From positions 3,172 to 67,171 of the forward strand of contig CAZUUJ010000011.1 of the NCBI GenBank assembly GCA_964623625.1: a stretch of DNA of 64,000 bases, written 5' to 3'. This DNA comes from CAZLGM01 sp964623625. Its GTDB lineage: Bacteria > Desulfobacterota > Desulfobulbia > Desulfobulbales > Desulfocapsaceae. The position numbers were made by a program, and so were the translations under genes. Shown piece after piece: positions 17,366 through 26,536 of the stretch (position 1 is its first letter; each line of letters begins with the position of its first letter). The notes under the pieces are model-generated. The model was given only the letters and a program-made list of their open reading frames with translations. It was not told where the DNA came from and did not search any database.

Positions 17366-18277
17366 TCAGTGTGCTGAATGTGAGATGGTTGGCTCCATTG
17401 TTCCAATGTCCTGCTGCTCTTTTGTTTGGCCTTTGAGTATATGTTTTTCCAGAAGCGAATAAGCGCTTTTCCATTGATACCACTGCTCCGGATAATTCAG
17501 AATATACCTCTCCAGTTGTTTCCAAGCATTTATTGCAAGTGAAACGTTTGGTGACTTCCCATCTGCGATGGGGTTAATGACCATTCGGTAGTTTCCCTTT
17601 TCCCGTTTCATGAGGCAAAGAAATGCTGGAACTTTTGCCTTTTTATAAAAGAAGTCAAGAGTGCGGTCAGCCTGGAATCTCTTTCCAAAGACTGACAGAG
17701 AAAGGTTCTTGTTGGGATGCCATTTCGAGAATTCGTCACATTCCGTGATGAGCACTCGCCCATCCTGTATAGCCTTCATCGCTTTTTTAATGACATTTGG
17801 TTTATCAGCATCAATCACAAAGACGTCATAATGATTGGCTTTTTTCTGTAGCGCCCTTCGAAGTTCCTCTGTCTTAAATCGAACAATCATGGCTATTTTA
17901 ATATTTAACATGCCGGAGGCAAGGGGCAGAAATTCCACAGCGCCAAAGTGACCGGTCACAAGGATGCACCCCTGCCGATTGTTTATCCGTTCTTTGAAAC
18001 TGTCTGGAAAACTGGACAGAAGTCTTTTATCGAGAAAATTTGAAATCGTTGGAATCGACTTGTAACCCAGCAGCAGTTTTTCATAATAGTGTTCAAAAAC
18101 ACCTGCATAGGCTTTTATGAATTGAAGGTAGGTGGAAGGACGTTTGAGGCTGGGTTGCAGCACATATTTGAAGCATTTACCTATGCGAACAGTCTGCTGA
18201 TAGGCGACAAGAAAATACAGCACACCCAAAATGTACAGATAAATCCGAATAACAGAGAATGGGAGGATTTTGACCAA
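17366..18277 (-). CDS. Lipid A acyltransferase-like protein (LpxL/HtrB superfamily), start displaced by frameshift tract
   Basis: At least 303 residues read from a TTG at 18277. The acyltransferase motif HX4E is present (GHFGAVEF), followed by family-like blocks ending in KVPAFLCLMKREKGNYRMVINPI, and a membrane-associated N-terminus (IRIYLYILGVLYFLVAY). Such proteins add acyl chains to lipid A or other lipids at the inner membrane. The TTG has no ribosome site. The frame remains open upstream to 18343, and an ATG with perfect AGGAGG spacing at 18347 is one base out of frame across an A11 run. With one A fewer the product would be 326 residues, a usual family length. It may be phase-variable, use slippage, or carry a base error. 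Confidence 0.75.
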   Translation of the reverse strand: MVKILPFSVIRIYLYILGVLYFLVAYQQTVRIGKCFKYVLQPSLKRPSTYLQFIKAYAGVFEHYYEKLLLGYKSIPTISNFLDKRLLSSFPDSFKERINNRQGCILVTGHFGAVEFLPLASGMLNIKIAMIVRFKTEELRRALQKKANHYDVFVIDADKPNVIKKAMKAIQDGRVLITECDEFSKWHPNKNLSLSVFGKRFQADRTLDFFYKKAKVPAFLCLMKREKGNYRMVINPIADGKSPNVSLAINAWKQLERYILNYPEQWYQWKSAYSLLEKHILKGQTKEQQDIGTMEPTISHSAH

Positions 18278-18333
18278 CGCGACATTGAAGGGTAATTGAA
18301 AAAAATTTGAAATGCCGATGGAAGGTTTTGAGA

Positions 18334-18359
18334 TTTTTTTTTTTCATTTTAATCCTCCT
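18334..18359 (-). promoter_or_regulatory. Strong ribosome site, ATG and A11 slippery tract before the acyltransferase gene
   Basis: Read on the minus strand: AGGAGG (18359-18354), six bases, ATG (18347-18345), then eleven consecutive A (18344-18334). As written, translation from this ATG runs MKKKNLKTF and stops after about 55 codons. Removing one A (or adding two) joins it to the acyltransferase frame as MKKKISKPSIGISNFF. Confidence 0.7.
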
Positions 18360-18360
18360 C

Positions 18361-18386
18361 TGAGGCTAAATAAAAGATGAGCCTCA
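18361..18386 (-). promoter_or_regulatory. Hairpin immediately 5' of the acyltransferase ribosome site
   Basis: A perfect 7-bp inverted repeat (TGAGGCT / AGCCTCA, 12-base loop) ends one base before the AGGAGG region in the predicted leader of the acyltransferase mRNA. It could affect ribosome access or mRNA stability. No gene on the plus strand would need it as a terminator. Confidence 0.4.
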
Positions 18387-18747
18387 AAAATTTATTTCAG
18401 GTTAAATGAAATCACTTTTTCATTTATTTGTCATAACATATTTATATCATTGAGTATAATTAAAAAATTGGATAAGTTTTTATCCCCCCATATTTAATAT
18501 TACAATGCTCATATGACAGCGAGATGACGAAATCAAAAAAAATTGAAAAAAAATAAAAAAAAGACGAGTTATCTATTCCTGTTCTTAAAAATAATTATTA
18601 TTTTCAGCACTTATGTGATAACCTGATTTCGTTTCTAAAAAAAGTTGTCGAAATGAAGATGAAACATTTCAACGAACTTCTTTAATGTGAATAATGTGAA
18701 GTCTGGAACGTTGTTGCTTTAAATGAAATTGTGGTATTAGAATCAGT
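18387..18747. other. AT-rich divergent intergenic region
   Basis: About 360 bases between the divergent acyltransferase and hybrid kinase genes. It is very AT-rich, with runs of A near 18535-18562. It should hold the promoters of both genes, but I could not fix convincing -35/-10 pairs. No coding frame or RNA gene is recognisable. Confidence 0.5.
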
Positions 18748-21495
18748 TTGGAAGGGATGGAAAAGCATGTCAGTTGTATCAACGTACGTCCTGTCATCCA
18801 ATATGTAGAACTCAACGCACCTAACAGAGTAAGTGACCTACTTGTTGATTTGGGTGAGGAACTTGAAGGTATTCCCAACCCTAAAGATTATCTGTCTGAT
18901 GAGAACAACTGGGTCTCTTCAACCCTTTTTTTAACCCTGATCGAAAAAGCAAAATCGATTTTTTGCGATGAAGATCTCGCCTATAAAATTGGTTTGTCTA
19001 CGGTCGAAAACCGTGACCTCGGATACCTTCAACGGGTTTTTATCCGTGCGTTTGGCTCACCTTACAAGGGGTTAAAACAGAGTCAGAAAGTCAATGATCA
19101 GTTTAATCGAACAAAAAAAATAGAAATCATCTCCCTGACCAAAAACAGCAGTGTGTTGAGATTGAAGTGGTTTAAAAACTTGAAGCTCAGCATCGACTTC
19201 TGCCAACTGAATAAGGGGATATATCGTGCAATTCCAGGAATTTGGGGGTTACCCTACGCAGATCTCCAAGAGGAAAAATGCTTTTTTGAGGGTGATGAGT
19301 ATTGTGAATACCACTTACAATGGAAGAGCAGGGGACAATTTTTATATTTATTCAGGCGGATTTTCCTTCCCTGGAGTCTCATCAGGTCCAGTACTGCGGA
19401 ACTTGAGCATGACAAAGCCATTCTCAAAAAAAAATACGATCAGATATACCATTTAAATCGTAACCTGCATCAGCGAATCTCCCAGCTCGAGATCCTCCAT
19501 GACACGTCCAATGCCATCCTTTCCACTATGGATATTGATGAGCTGTTGGATCTTGTTTTAAAAAAGCTTGTTAAGGTGGCCAATCTGGATCGAGCTGCCA
19601 TATTTCTTTTAAACAAGACAAAAGATCTTCTTGTCCCAATTCACGCTGTTGGTGTGGAGGATAAGCTGTTCAATGAAATTCAGGATTATACTATTCCTGT
19701 TAGCAAAGAAAACAATATCATCGCCCGCTCAATCCGTACGGAAAAACCGATCGTCATAAAAGATGTTGAAAAAATATCATTAAATCCCCGAAATATTCTG
19801 TTGCAGAAATTCAACCCAAAAGCGTTTGTTCTGGTTCCTATTTCGGTAAAGGGCAAAGTTATAGGCATTATGGTTGGTGACAACAGCACCCAACAGCACG
19901 CCATTGCTGATATTGACACTAATTTCCTTGCCAGCTTTGCCAATCACATTGCCATAACCCTGGAAAACGCCAATCTCTACAGGAAGCTGCAGGAATCGGA
20001 AAAGAAATACAGACAGATTGTTGAGAATGCCAATGAAGGAATTATTCTGATTCAGCCTAACGGTAAAATTATTTTCTCGAATCGGTATTTTAAAGAGCTT
20101 CTTGGCTATGACAGTTTTAATGATTTGAAACTGTATGATCTGGTTGAAGAAAAGAATCAACATATCATTCTGTCTATTCTGCAAAACAGCCTCCGGCATC
20201 AAACGACCAATTGTGAGGTCGTGCTGAAAGGTAACAATAACTCCAGACCGTATGTGCATCTATCGAATGTTCCAATGGTTTCTGAAAATGAGTTTCGTGG
20301 AACCCTTTCCATCGTCACCGACCTCACGGAAAAGAAACAGATGGAACGGCGACTATTGTTGAGTCAGAAAATGGAGTCGATCGGAACGATGGCTGGTGGA
20401 ATAGCTCATGATTTCAATAACTTATTAACAGGTATTCTTGGTTTCACTCAACTGTTGAAAGACGAGACCGAGGATACCGACAAAACACGAAGCTACTTTG
20501 AGATCATAGATACATCAGGGGAAAAGGCCATTAAACTGATCAAGAAGTTGCTCGAGTTCAGTACCGGTAATGAGTCAAACGAGGAGCAAAATGTAAACCT
20601 GAAGGATATCGTCTTAGAAACTGTCAAATTGTTCAATAAATCAGAGCCTAAAGATATCGAGTGTGTTGTCGATATCCCCGATAATTTGTTACCAATCTAT
20701 TGCGAACCGATGCAACTCCAACGCGTCTTCCATAACCTGTTGATCAACGCTGGCGATGTGCTGGAAGATGGTGGGAAAATCTCTGTTATCGCCGAAACAC
20801 TTGATCCCAATCGATATGGGCAAGTTTTTGGAAAGAATGGTGATTACGTACAGTTTCAATGGGCTCATATCATCGTAGCCGATAACGGCCCAGGCATGAC
20901 TCCGGAAGTGAAAGAGAGAATTTTCGATCCGTTTTTTACAACAAAAGCAGTAGGAAAAGGGACAGGGCTCGGTTTGTCGGTTGTTTATGGAATCGTTAAG
21001 AAATGTAACGGAGTCATAGATGTGGACTCAAAATCGGGAGAGGGAGCCACTTTCCATATTTATCTTCCCTTTGTTGATTCCGATCAAAAGCAAACAGATG
21101 AACATGGTACAGAAAACCATTCAGGTTTAACACCCGATTTAGAAACAATCCTGGTTGTTGATGATAACAAGATGATTTTGGATCTGGCAAAAAAGATGCT
21201 TGGAGGACTTGGGTACTCGGTACTAATTGCTGAAAACGGATTCAAGGCCATCGAATTGTACATGCAAATGAAAGAGAAGATTGAACTGGTCATAATGGAT
21301 GTCCAGATGCCGGGTATGGGAGGGGTAAAAACAGCGTCGCTGCTTAAAGAAATCGAGCCTTCAGTCAAGTTGATAATGTGCAGTGGACAGGGAGAATATA
21401 CATTTGATGACGCCTGCCAATCAGACAGACTGATCACAAAGCCGTTTCAATTGAAGAAGATGACCAAAACAATTCGTGAGGTTTTAGACAGCTGA
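18748..21495 (+). CDS. Hybrid sensor histidine kinase with GAF, PAS and receiver domains
   Basis: A 915-residue soluble signalling protein. Residues 1-215 form a sensory domain ending in the pattern GDEYCEYHLQW, shared by many uncharacterised bacterial sensors. A coiled coil leads to a GAF domain (about 240-410) and a PAS domain (about 425-535). The HisKA box has the phospho-acceptor His554 in GGIAHDFNN. The ATPase domain has DNGPGMTPEVKERIFDPF and GTGLGLSVVYG. The C-terminal receiver has Asp851 in MDVQMPG and Lys in KPFQ. No membrane segment is seen. The start is a TTG at 18748 or the ATG at 18757. It abuts an enolase-superfamily gene. No separate DNA-binding response regulator is adjacent. 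Confidence 0.93.
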   Translation: MEGMEKHVSCINVRPVIQYVELNAPNRVSDLLVDLGEELEGIPNPKDYLSDENNWVSSTLFLTLIEKAKSIFCDEDLAYKIGLSTVENRDLGYLQRVFIRAFGSPYKGLKQSQKVNDQFNRTKKIEIISLTKNSSVLRLKWFKNLKLSIDFCQLNKGIYRAIPGIWGLPYADLQEEKCFFEGDEYCEYHLQWKSRGQFLYLFRRIFLPWSLIRSSTAELEHDKAILKKKYDQIYHLNRNLHQRISQLEILHDTSNAILSTMDIDELLDLVLKKLVKVANLDRAAIFLLNKTKDLLVPIHAVGVEDKLFNEIQDYTIPVSKENNIIARSIRTEKPIVIKDVEKISLNPRNILLQKFNPKAFVLVPISVKGKVIGIMVGDNSTQQHAIADIDTNFLASFANHIAITLENANLYRKLQESEKKYRQIVENANEGIILIQPNGKIIFSNRYFKELLGYDSFNDLKLYDLVEEKNQHIILSILQNSLRHQTTNCEVVLKGNNNSRPYVHLSNVPMVSENEFRGTLSIVTDLTEKKQMERRLLLSQKMESIGTMAGGIAHDFNNLLTGILGFTQLLKDETEDTDKTRSYFEIIDTSGEKAIKLIKKLLEFSTGNESNEEQNVNLKDIVLETVKLFNKSEPKDIECVVDIPDNLLPIYCEPMQLQRVFHNLLINAGDVLEDGGKISVIAETLDPNRYGQVFGKNGDYVQFQWAHIIVADNGPGMTPEVKERIFDPFFTTKAVGKGTGLGLSVVYGIVKKCNGVIDVDSKSGEGATFHIYLPFVDSDQKQTDEHGTENHSGLTPDLETILVVDDNKMILDLAKKMLGGLGYSVLIAENGFKAIELYMQMKEKIELVIMDVQMPGMGGVKTASLLKEIEPSVKLIMCSGQGEYTFDDACQSDRLITKPFQLKKMTKTIREVLDS

Positions 21496-21496
21496 A

Positions 21497-22639
21497 GTGG
21501 AAATTGACCGAATCAGCCTTTGGGATATACAGATCCCGTTTAAACTTAAAGTCGAACATGGCGCAGCAAGCCGCCTGTTTTCCGACTCAATTATTATTTT
21601 AATCGAAAGTGGCGGCTATTACGGATACGGCGAGATTATTATCCGCGACTATGTCTCCGGGCAACTGGGCTTGGGTGAAAAACGGTTGCCGATGGTTCGA
21701 CGTCATATCGATCAATTAATCTTTCCATTGCATGACATCGGGTTTGATTATGATGAAATAGCTGAATTTTTTATTTCAATCAAGTGTCAAAAAAAAGAAT
21801 TACCCCTTGTTTGCGGCATTGAAACAGCCCTGCACGACCTCATATGTCGGAAGGAAGGTCTTGATATTTATCAACTGTTGAAAATTGAACCTCAAAGATC
21901 CCACATCCGGTATGGTGCCATATTACCCATTTTGCCACTTCAGTCATCAAGAGAACTTATCCGGCAATGTGTGTATCTCGGACTGGAAAACATACGGGTC
22001 AAGCTTGGCAGTGATTTGAGTTATAACCACGAAGTGCTTCAGCTTTGCCGGCAGATCCTTGGCCTGGAATATCCCATACGCATTGACGCCAACTGTTCCT
22101 GGACACCGCAAGATATTGAAGACCATCTGGAGATTTGTCGTCGTTTTTCCGTGGAGGCGGTAGAACAACCAATGAACCCGGAAGAAGATACCAACCGTGT
22201 TCTTCTGGAGAACACCCAGAGAAACGGAATGGAGTTCATGGCTGATGAGTCGATTCTAACCTTTGAAGATTTGCACAAAATTTCCAGCCGAGGCAACTAC
22301 CAGCTTGTCAATTTACGGCTCTCGAAAAACGGTGGGCTTGTGCGATTGCTTAAAATTGCAAAGGAAGCAACAGATATGGGGATTAGGATTCAGGTCGGTT
22401 GTCATGTCGGCGAGACGGGAATTCTCTCAGCTTACGGTCGTGTCGCCGCATCTCTTATCCCGCAAGCCGTTTATATTGACGGTTCCTATGATGAATATCT
22501 TTTAAGTGAGAATATCACAACCGAAAATTTCAGTTTCGGTCATGGCGGGATGGCATCGATCAAGAGGGGAAAGGGCATCGGTTACCAGGTCAATAGACCC
22601 AATCTTGAGAAACTCAGCATCGATTTCCTCGAATGGTAA
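21497..22639 (+). CDS. Enolase-superfamily enzyme (muconate cycloisomerase / dipeptide epimerase-like)
   Basis: A 380-residue protein beginning with GTG one base after the kinase stop, so probably translated by coupling. The metal ligands are D197 (IDANCSW), E223 (VEQP) and D250 (ADES). Of the KxK acid/base motif the first Lys is Arg (R167-V-K169), while K169 and the opposite-face K277 (LSKNGG) remain, so a 1,1-proton transfer reaction is still possible. Candidates are o-succinylbenzoate synthase, dipeptide epimerase or cycloisomerase, but no men gene lies near and the substrate is unknown. Confidence 0.8.
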   Translation: MEIDRISLWDIQIPFKLKVEHGAASRLFSDSIIILIESGGYYGYGEIIIRDYVSGQLGLGEKRLPMVRRHIDQLIFPLHDIGFDYDEIAEFFISIKCQKKELPLVCGIETALHDLICRKEGLDIYQLLKIEPQRSHIRYGAILPILPLQSSRELIRQCVYLGLENIRVKLGSDLSYNHEVLQLCRQILGLEYPIRIDANCSWTPQDIEDHLEICRRFSVEAVEQPMNPEEDTNRVLLENTQRNGMEFMADESILTFEDLHKISSRGNYQLVNLRLSKNGGLVRLLKIAKEATDMGIRIQVGCHVGETGILSAYGRVAASLIPQAVYIDGSYDEYLLSENITTENFSFGHGGMASIKRGKGIGYQVNRPNLEKLSIDFLEW

Positions 22640-22804
22640 CCGATGAGGGACATGAACGTATCGTTTTGTCAACACTTATGTCCCGCTTCAATATCAGAAA
22701 ACCAATAGGAAACCGGTTTTACTGCGCGCAACGATTATATCACAAGCTGTAAAAACCTCCTGCCAGCCAGTGAATCAAGGTCGCACTTTTTTGCTCGTAA
22801 TTGT

Positions 22805-24712
22805 TTACTCCTCACCCGATTCTACTTTCACGATTTTATCTCCAGGCTGCAGAGCATCACCGACTTCTGACCAGATATTTGTTACAATCCCGCCAACTTC
22901 ACTGGTTATAGGCGTCTGCATTTTCATGGCTTCCATAATGGCCACCCTGTCACCGTCCTGTATTTTCTGTCCTTCCTCAACCAGGATTTCACAAACATTT
23001 CCGGCAAATGATGCGCGAATATCGCCTGCTTTAGCAAGGTGGAGAATTTCCTCTTTGGAGAGAACATTTACGGCAACCGCACCTTCATCCTGTTCAGGTT
23101 CAAAGGCAAACATTCTCTGATGGTGGTCGACATTCAAGTAGACGTTGGTTACGCCGTCTTCGTTAACCGGCGAAGGACCGACTTCGATCATATGTTCTTT
23201 ACCGTTATGGTCGGTAAATGTGAGATTCTCACCGATATCATACCCGCCGGTACGTAAAAAAATACTGGGCGGCAGCACATAGACCCTGCCGAATTTCTCT
23301 TCAAATTGCATAAAATCGACGGCATCATTTGGATGCTGCAGATAGAGGACCAGTTCCTGTTCACTTGGCTCTCTGCCCAGACGATCAGTGAGAGTCTCAC
23401 GCTCCTTGTCGATATCCATATCCTCTATATCTTCGATGCCGCCTTCCTCTTCGAGTACCGTCTTATAGTCATCACCTAAAACTTTTTTGTAGATCCATTC
23501 ATCCGGTTCATAGAAAGGGAAGGGGCCGTATTTGCCGAGCAGAAGATTGCGCAGGTCTCCAGATGGATTTCCATATCGTTCACCTTCTTGAACATTGGAT
23601 ACGGCAGTTGTCCATAAAATCTGCGAACCAGGAGTGACCGACCAGTAGTTGCCAAGCTCTTTCTGAACCCGTGGCAACTCTTTATGAAGAATATCAGGCA
23701 TCTTATCAATGAATCCTCCTTTGACAGCCTGCTCGAGACTTGAGCCCATTGCGCCGCCAGGCAATTTGTGAATCTGGACGGTGGGCTGGAAGCCTTTGAT
23801 CTGTGATTCAAAAGCAGCGTAATATTTTCGCTCATCACGGATGACTTCGGAGGTTTCAATGACCGCCTCTTCATTAATGCAGGCAGGCTCAAACCCTTCA
23901 TCACGTAAAGTCTGGATAACTGTAAGAATCGGCGGAGGACCATAAAATCCGGTGAATGAAGAATCTGCGGCATCAACGATATTGCAGCCGTTTTTCACTG
24001 CGGCAACGATCCTGCCAACATCATTGCCATCAGTGTTGTGGCCATGATAATGAATGACCAGGTCCGGATAGCTGTTCTTAATGGAATCGATCAGCTCCCC
24101 GATTCTTATAGGAGTTCCAAGGCCCCCATGATTCTTAACACAGAGAATAATATCCTCACCGGTCACATCGAGGATTTCCCGGACCTTTTTTACATAAAAA
24201 ACGTTGGTGTGTTCAGGGCCTGTTGAAAAACAGATAGCTGGTTCATTGATCTTACCTGCTAAGGCAACTTCTTCAAAAACATCCTGCATATTCGGGATAT
24301 GGTTCATGAAATCGAATGTCCGCCAGACATCGACATATTGAGCAAATTCCCGCACGGTAACCCGAATAACATTTTTGGGATAGGGTCGATAGCCGAACAG
24401 GTTGACACCCCGGCAAAGGGTCTGGAACATGGTTTCCGGCATCTTTTCTCTAAGCAGCTGAAGCTTGAGGAAAGGATCAACCTGTTTTCTCAGCATATCG
24501 ACATGAATGGAGGCACCACCTGTTATTTCAAGAGAGAAATAGCCGGCACGTTCACGTGACGGTGCTGCCAGTAAATCGGTGTGCAGTAAGATACGATTCT
24601 TAAAATCGGACTGGGAGAGATCCCTTGCCGTGTTGGTAATGTAATAGCCTTTGCTGTTGCGGATATTGGTCAGAACCTCACCAATCTCCGTTCCCTGAAT
24701 AATGCGTTCCAT
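22805..24712 (-). CDS. pycB: Biotin-dependent carboxyltransferase subunit (pyruvate/oxaloacetate type, divergent)
   Basis: A 635-residue protein from ATG 24712, which has AAGGA seven bases upstream; an earlier TTG has none. The N-terminal barrel keeps the signature RDLSQS, ITGGAS, FGYRPY, the Lys of CVKNHGG and the His pair of HYHGHNTDG that bind metal and substrate. Several blocks differ from the usual RDAHQS, GGATFD and KDMAGL forms. The C-terminal 80 residues are a biotinyl domain with K597 in EAMKMQT. It pairs with the biotin carboxylase encoded upstream, giving a two-subunit carboxylase or transcarboxylase. Pyruvate carboxylation to oxaloacetate is most likely; the exact acceptor is inferred. 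Confidence 0.85.
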   Translation of the reverse strand: MERIIQGTEIGEVLTNIRNSKGYYITNTARDLSQSDFKNRILLHTDLLAAPSRERAGYFSLEITGGASIHVDMLRKQVDPFLKLQLLREKMPETMFQTLCRGVNLFGYRPYPKNVIRVTVREFAQYVDVWRTFDFMNHIPNMQDVFEEVALAGKINEPAICFSTGPEHTNVFYVKKVREILDVTGEDIILCVKNHGGLGTPIRIGELIDSIKNSYPDLVIHYHGHNTDGNDVGRIVAAVKNGCNIVDAADSSFTGFYGPPPILTVIQTLRDEGFEPACINEEAVIETSEVIRDERKYYAAFESQIKGFQPTVQIHKLPGGAMGSSLEQAVKGGFIDKMPDILHKELPRVQKELGNYWSVTPGSQILWTTAVSNVQEGERYGNPSGDLRNLLLGKYGPFPFYEPDEWIYKKVLGDDYKTVLEEEGGIEDIEDMDIDKERETLTDRLGREPSEQELVLYLQHPNDAVDFMQFEEKFGRVYVLPPSIFLRTGGYDIGENLTFTDHNGKEHMIEVGPSPVNEDGVTNVYLNVDHHQRMFAFEPEQDEGAVAVNVLSKEEILHLAKAGDIRASFAGNVCEILVEEGQKIQDGDRVAIMEAMKMQTPITSEVGGIVTNIWSEVGDALQPGDKIVKVESGEE

Positions 24713-24810
24713 GTATTTTCCTTCTTTTATATTGCAGAGCAAAGAAACGTCTCAGCTGTCTTTCTTCATCATATTGTCTGTTTAAATTCCAAAAGGTGCG
24801 TGCTAGTAAC

Positions 24811-26253
24811 TTATGCGGCGTAGGGGTTTTCTCCTCGATGATGTATTTCAGCGATCAACCCGGCCAATTTATCCACTTCACCTCTTGAATCGTCATATTC
24901 GAACAGATGCTCATGTGTATCGAGAAAAGAAGTGTCGAAGTCACCTTTCATGAAATCTAGATCTTTTACAATATTGAGATAAAACGGAATGGTGGTTTTG
25001 GGTCCGGTAATCACGAAGTTGGTGAGACAGCGACGGAGACGGTCGACCGTTTCATTCCAGGAGAAACCAAATACCGTCATCTTGACAAGCAAAGAATCGT
25101 AAACTTCTGGAATAGTGTAACCCTGATAGACAAAACCATCGAGCCGTACACCATAGCCACCCGGAGGGCGATACACGGTGACAGTCTTGCCGCCTTCAGG
25201 CATAAAGTCAGCCTGAGGGTCTTCGGCATTGATTCGCATCTCAATAGCATGACCCCGCATTTTGACATCCTGTTGGGTAAAAGCCAGTTTTTTGCCAAGG
25301 GCTAGCTTAATCTGGGTACGAACAATATCGATACCGGTAACCATTTCCGTAACCGTGTGTTCTACCTGAACACGGGTATTGATTTCCATGAAATAGTAGT
25401 TGTAGTCCTTGTCGATAAGGAATTCGACTGTTCCGGCATTGAAATAGTTGGCTGCCTCAGCCGCTTTGACAGCGGTTTTACATATTTCATCAAGAAGATT
25501 CTGGTCGCCAATCATTGATGGGGCGATTTCGATAAGTTTTTGGTTTCGTCTTTGAATCGAACAATCTCGGGTGCCGAGATGTACGGTTGTTCCCTCACTG
25601 TCGGCAATGACCTGGACCTCGACATGTTTTGGTTTAATAACCACTTTCTCGAGGTAGACCGAGTCGTCGTTGAAAGCGGCAAGTGCCTCGCCTCTGGCTA
25701 TCGGTAGCTCTTCTAATAGCTGTTCTTCATTCTCAACCAGCCTGATTCCGCGGCCTCCTCCTCCGGATGTGGCTTTGAGCATGACAGGATAACCATAGGT
25801 TCTGCCGAATTCGATAGCCTGCTGTTCTCCCTCTTTGCCTTCCAGCAGATTTTCTGTGCCGGGGACCATAGGTATACCTGCATCGGCCATGATATTTCTG
25901 GCAATCACCTTATTGCCAAGATTGGAAATGACTTTGGAGGATGGACCGATAAAAGTGATATCATTTTCCTCACACGCCTTGGCAAAGTCCGCATTTTCCG
26001 CGAGAAATCCGTAGCCTGGATGAATTGCACAGGCACCGGATCGTTTGGCGACGCCAATAATTTTATCTATGTTCAAATAGTCACTGCGAGGACCATCGCC
26101 AAGTAAAATGGCTTCGTTGGCAATACGAATGTGGCTTGAATCGGAATCCGGTTTTTCATATACGGCGACAGCTTCATAATCAAGCTCTTGAATAGCTCTG
26201 ATGAGTCTCAAAGCTATTTCACCGCGGTTTGCTACAAGAATTTTCTTTTTCAA
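24811..26253 (-). CDS. accC: Biotin carboxylase subunit
   Basis: A 480-residue ATP-grasp enzyme that carboxylates biotin with bicarbonate and ATP. Seen are NRGEIALRLIRA, the GGGGRGIR glycine loop, HVEVQVIAD, RDCSIQRRNQK and the catalytic EMNTRVQVEH. It starts with TTG, supported by GAGG six bases upstream; no ATG fits the family N-terminus. It lies about 100 bases before the carboxyltransferase gene, which suggests service in that enzyme (PycA role) rather than acetyl-CoA carboxylase. The C-terminal tail (about residues 445-480) is a little longer than E. coli AccC. Confidence 0.93.
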   Translation of the reverse strand: MKKKILVANRGEIALRLIRAIQELDYEAVAVYEKPDSDSSHIRIANEAILLGDGPRSDYLNIDKIIGVAKRSGACAIHPGYGFLAENADFAKACEENDITFIGPSSKVISNLGNKVIARNIMADAGIPMVPGTENLLEGKEGEQQAIEFGRTYGYPVMLKATSGGGGRGIRLVENEEQLLEELPIARGEALAAFNDDSVYLEKVVIKPKHVEVQVIADSEGTTVHLGTRDCSIQRRNQKLIEIAPSMIGDQNLLDEICKTAVKAAEAANYFNAGTVEFLIDKDYNYYFMEINTRVQVEHTVTEMVTGIDIVRTQIKLALGKKLAFTQQDVKMRGHAIEMRINAEDPQADFMPEGGKTVTVYRPPGGYGVRLDGFVYQGYTIPEVYDSLLVKMTVFGFSWNETVDRLRRCLTNFVITGPKTTIPFYLNIVKDLDFMKGDFDTSFLDTHEHLFEYDDSRGEVDKLAGLIAEIHHRGENPYAA

Positions 26254-26536
26254 TGTTGTCCTCTTTTGTTCTTGGTTCTGATCAGACGCAATGAATTACT
26301 GCTCGCCTGAGGTCCGGATCAATTTGCTCCAGTGGAACTGGGTGCCTGGTAGGTCTGGGAATAAAAATTACCCAAATCGCGACATATTAATTTCTTTGAA
26401 TTATTATATCAAGTGTTTGGATAATATTTCTTTGTGGACACCTGAATCCGTAAACAATCCATTACTGAAATAAAACAATTAAACCCGTACATCTGTTTTA
26501 TATCATGGGTAAAAATGATCGTTTTCAGATACGGAT

